Assembly: GCA_964195335.1 (NCBI GenBank)
Contig: CAXMPC010000040.1
Location: forward strand, 1-7,032
Origin: QNFN01 sp964195335
GTDB lineage: Bacteria > Pseudomonadota > Gammaproteobacteria > QNFN01
DNA length: 7,032 nucleotides
Reading direction: 5' to 3'
Part shown: positions 5,409 to 7,032 of the stretch, one piece after another
Layout: the number at the start of each line of letters is the position of its first letter
How positions within the stretch are numbered: the stretch's first letter is position 1
Notes under the pieces: generated by a model
Told to the model about the DNA's origin: nothing
Seen by the model: only the letters and a program-made list of their open reading frames with translations
Databases searched by the model: none
Made by a program: the position numbers and the translations under genes

Positions 5409-6712
5409 GTGGCCACCCCGCTCTCGGATGCGCTGGAGATAGGTTCCGCCTGAGCCACGATCACGCGGTCGCGTCCATCGCGCTTGGCCTTCTGCACCAG
5501 GGCCTCGGCGTGACGCAGGGTGCCAGCGAGGCTTTCGTCGAGCCGCTGGGTAACCCCGATGGAGACGGTCGCCCGGATGACGTTACCGGCGTATTTGACT
5601 TCGAGGGCCGCAATGCGTTCTCGCAGACGCTCGAAGGTCTCGACGCAGGTTTCGCCCGCGTTGACGGCTATGACACAGAACTGCTCAGCGTCGTAGCGGG
5701 CGATGACATCGGTGCGTCGCAGGGCTCGGCCCAATTCTGCCGCGATCTGGCGTAACACCTCGTCTCCCGCCTCATGGCCGTAGGTGTCGTTGATGCCGCG
5801 AAGGAAATCGACGTCGATCATCGCGATCACCAACTCGAGGTGGTTGCGACGGGCATTCTCGAAATATTTTTCGCCAATCTCTAGCAGGTAGTGACGATTG
5901 TAAGCGCCGGTCAGGTAATCACGATCGGCACGCGCGCTGATCTCCCGTACCAGGTCGACCAGTTCGACATTCTGGCCGACACGGCAGACAAACTCCTCCT
6001 GGGAGAAGGGCTTGACCAGGAAGTCGTTGGCCCCACGCTTGAGAAACCTGGCCGACAGCGCCCCGCCGCTCTCGGCGGAGACCCCGATGATCGCCAGGCG
6101 CTCCTTGCTGACACGCTTGCGCAGCTCGGTCACCAGTTCGAAACCGTCCATGCCCGGCATCTGGTTGTCGGTGATCACCAGGCGGATATCCGGGTGGGAC
6201 TCGAAGCAGGTCAACGCCTCGGATCCGCTGCCTGCCTCGTGCACCCGGTACTTGTGCGGCGTCAGATACTGACGTAGCTGGTAGCGCGAGGTCGGCGAGT
6301 CGTCCACCAGCAGCAGCTCCGTGCGCTGATTGAGCTCGATACGCCGTAGTAACTGCACGATGTAGTCGAGGTCGTTCAGGCTCTCCTTGACCACATAGTC
6401 GAGAATGTTCTTGGCCAGCGCCGCCTGGCGCGTCGCTTCGTCCTGGGTGGAGGTCAGCACCACCACGCTGATGCCGTGCGAGAGGACCAGGTCGACCACC
6501 TCGCCGTTGGGGGCGTCCGGCAGGTTGAGATCAAGCACCGCGGCAAACACGCTGTCACCATGTTCGTCGAGCAGGTGCCGGGCGGCAGCAAGGGTGGGCG
6601 CAACCAGGACGTTGAAGGCCAGGTGCCGGCTGATTCGCCTTCGTAGAGTCTCGGCGTAAGTCCGACTGTCCTCTACGATCAGGACCGATTGCTTGTCGCT
6701 GGACGTGGACAT
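5405..6712 (-). CDS. Response regulator, REC-REC-degenerate GGDEF (PleD-like architecture)
   Basis: This 435-residue cytoplasmic protein has two receiver domains and a diguanylate-cyclase-type domain. REC1 (about 9-125) has acidic pair E14/D15, phosphoacceptor D61, T87 and K109. REC2 (about 132-250) has D137/D138, D182, S212 and K234, so both could accept phosphate. The GGDEF domain (about 262-420) starts RDYLTGAYNRHYL, keeps nucleotide-site residues D300, N308, YGHEAGD (311-317) and the late KAKRDGRDRV, and has the I-site RxxD as R332-R-T-D335. The signature at 341-345 is DAEQF instead of GG(D/E)EF: both glycines and the second acid are changed. The usual Lys of FKxIND is Arg305. It is therefore probably inactive as a cyclase and may bind c-di-GMP through the I-site. 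ATG at 6712 is chosen because AGGA lies 6 bases upstream and REC1 begins directly; the GTG at 6802 would lie upstream of the predicted transcription start. The partner kinase is not visible. Confidence 0.9.
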   Translation of the reverse strand: MSTSSDKQSVLIVEDSRTYAETLRRRISRHLAFNVLVAPTLAAARHLLDEHGDSVFAAVLDLNLPDAPNGEVVDLVLSHGISVVVLTSTQDEATRQAALAKNILDYVVKESLNDLDYIVQLLRRIELNQRTELLLVDDSPTSRYQLRQYLTPHKYRVHEAGSGSEALTCFESHPDIRLVITDNQMPGMDGFELVTELRKRVSKERLAIIGVSAESGGALSARFLKRGANDFLVKPFSQEEFVCRVGQNVELVDLVREISARADRDYLTGAYNRHYLLEIGEKYFENARRNHLELVIAMIDVDFLRGINDTYGHEAGDEVLRQIAAELGRALRRTDVIARYDAEQFCVIAVNAGETCVETFERLRERIAALEVKYAGNVIRATVSIGVTQRLDESLAGTLRHAEALVQKAKRDGRDRVIVAQAEPISSASESGVAT

Positions 6713-6718
6713 CCTCGG

Positions 6719-6722
6719 TCCT
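6719..6722 (-). promoter_or_regulatory. Ribosome binding site of the response-regulator gene
   Basis: AGGA on the minus strand stands six bases before ATG 6712. This supports that start over the longer open frame that reaches 6802. Confidence 0.55.
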
Positions 6723-6792
6723 GCTCCCGTTTCGGCATGGAAATCCCGTCGGTGACCTGGCATGGGCCAGAGCCGGCATACGGGCTGCGGCC

Positions 6793-6821
6793 CTTGTATC
6801 ACGGGCCTTGGGGTGGGTCAA
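6793..6821 (-). promoter_or_regulatory. Candidate sigma70 promoter of the minus-strand cluster
   Basis: On the minus strand a -35 box TTGACC (6821-6816, 5 of 6 to consensus) is followed after 17 bases by TACAAG (6798-6793, 4 of 6). The TG one base before the hexamer (TGATACAAG) gives an extended -10. Transcription would begin near 6786, with a leader of about 75 bases before the response-regulator ATG. It would serve the regulator and nagZ, and possibly the genes beyond. Confidence 0.5.
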
Positions 6822-6844
6822 AGACGTGCTGGACCGGAGGCCAA

Positions 6845-6872
6845 TTGCGATATCGCACCTTGTGGCTATACT
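6845..6872 (+). promoter_or_regulatory. Candidate sigma70 promoter of the divergent right-hand gene
   Basis: A -35 box TTGCGA (6845-6850, 4 of 6), a 16-base spacer and TATACT (6867-6872, 5 of 6) lead to a start near 6879, about 23 bases before the ATG. The two divergent promoters are 23 bases apart, so one bound regulator could act on both. Confidence 0.55.
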
Positions 6873-6889
6873 CCCCTGGACCACCAACT

Positions 6890-6894
6890 AAGGA
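6890..6894 (+). promoter_or_regulatory. Ribosome binding site of the right-hand gene
   Basis: AAGGA lies seven bases before ATG 6902, a near-ideal Shine-Dalgarno. It fixes this start even though only 43 codons are visible. Confidence 0.75.
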
Positions 6895-6901
6895 CGGGCG
6901 C

Positions 6902-7032
6902 ATGGCCGAGAAACGCAAGCTGCTACGGATCAAAAACGACTTTCAGCAGCGGCTGATCTTGCAGACATTGTCAGCGGTTTTCATTTCGATCAATGTCATC
7001 GTCATCTACCTGTTTCTCGGGCCACTGTCGTC
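6902..7032 (+). CDS. Membrane protein, N-terminal fragment (3' end outside window)
   Basis: Only 43 codons are visible. They are open to the window end and give a short, basic cytoplasmic N-terminus (MAEKRKLLRIKNDFQQR). A strong hydrophobic stretch follows (about residues 18-42, LILQTLSAVF then INVIVIYLFLG) that is most likely a membrane helix with the N-terminus inside. The lack of a small-residue cleavage site argues for an anchor and not a cleaved signal. I do not recognise the family from this piece. The basic start with a KNDFQxR pattern before the first helix recalls some HAMP-type or chemoreceptor-like membrane proteins, which would suit a gene divergent from a response regulator, but this is a guess. 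Promoter and ribosome binding site are both good, so the gene is probably real and expressed. Confidence 0.75.
   Translation, partial: MAEKRKLLRIKNDFQQRLILQTLSAVFISINVIVIYLFLGPLS

Noticed and set aside
4281..5453. 390-codon open frame antisense to nagZ
   Set aside because: It lies opposite the full nagZ gene, and its product is His/Gln/Arg/Ala-rich with no recognisable domain. Long antisense frames are expected in GC-rich coding DNA.
6713..6802. 30-residue N-terminal extension of the response regulator (GTG at 6802)
   Set aside because: It has no receiver similarity. It starts upstream of the predicted transcription start, and ATG 6712 has a fitting AGGA site.

Overview
The window is high-GC DNA, roughly 60-65% G+C by eye. 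It is densely coding and looks like ordinary chromosome of a gammaproteobacterium. The gene set mfd, csiV-like, S-methyl-5'-thioinosine phosphorylase and nagZ recalls the order I remember from Pseudomonas (mfd, csiV homologue, MTIP, nagZ). Here an hpt-type gene and a YnaI-like mscS lie between the phosphorylase and nagZ. I cannot fix the genus; a Chromatiales-like or other non-enteric gammaproteobacterium is a reasonable guess. I see no mobile element, CRISPR array, tRNA, rRNA or phage gene.

Layout. Plus strand, left: the 3' part of mfd (3-941), followed 23 bases later by a csiV-like gene for an exported peptidoglycan-associated protein (965-1798). These meet, tail to tail and with only 6 bases between them, a minus-strand cluster of five genes. 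Reading that cluster in its direction of transcription (right to left): a REC-REC-GGDEF response regulator (6712-5405), nagZ (5408-4362), a YnaI-like mechanosensitive channel (4270-3149), a hypoxanthine phosphoribosyltransferase (3152-2586) and an S-methyl-5'-thioinosine phosphorylase (2560-1805). The regulator and nagZ overlap by ATGA, and mscS and hpt overlap by TTGA (a TTG start). A plausible promoter stands before the regulator, and a perfect TATAAT lies in the 91-base gap before mscS. At the right edge a divergent plus-strand gene begins at 6902 with a good promoter and ribosome binding site. It encodes a membrane protein cut by the window end.

How the genes work together. The last two genes of the cluster form a purine-salvage pair: the phosphorylase releases hypoxanthine from methylthioinosine, and the transferase turns hypoxanthine into IMP. 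NagZ (cell-wall recycling), CsiV (peptidoglycan assembly) and the MscS channel (turgor safety) share an envelope theme. The most notable item is the regulator. Its GGDEF signature reads DAEQF while the RxxD inhibitory site is intact, so it is probably not a cyclase and may be a c-di-GMP sensor, translationally coupled to nagZ. I found no clear candidate for an undescribed multi-gene system.
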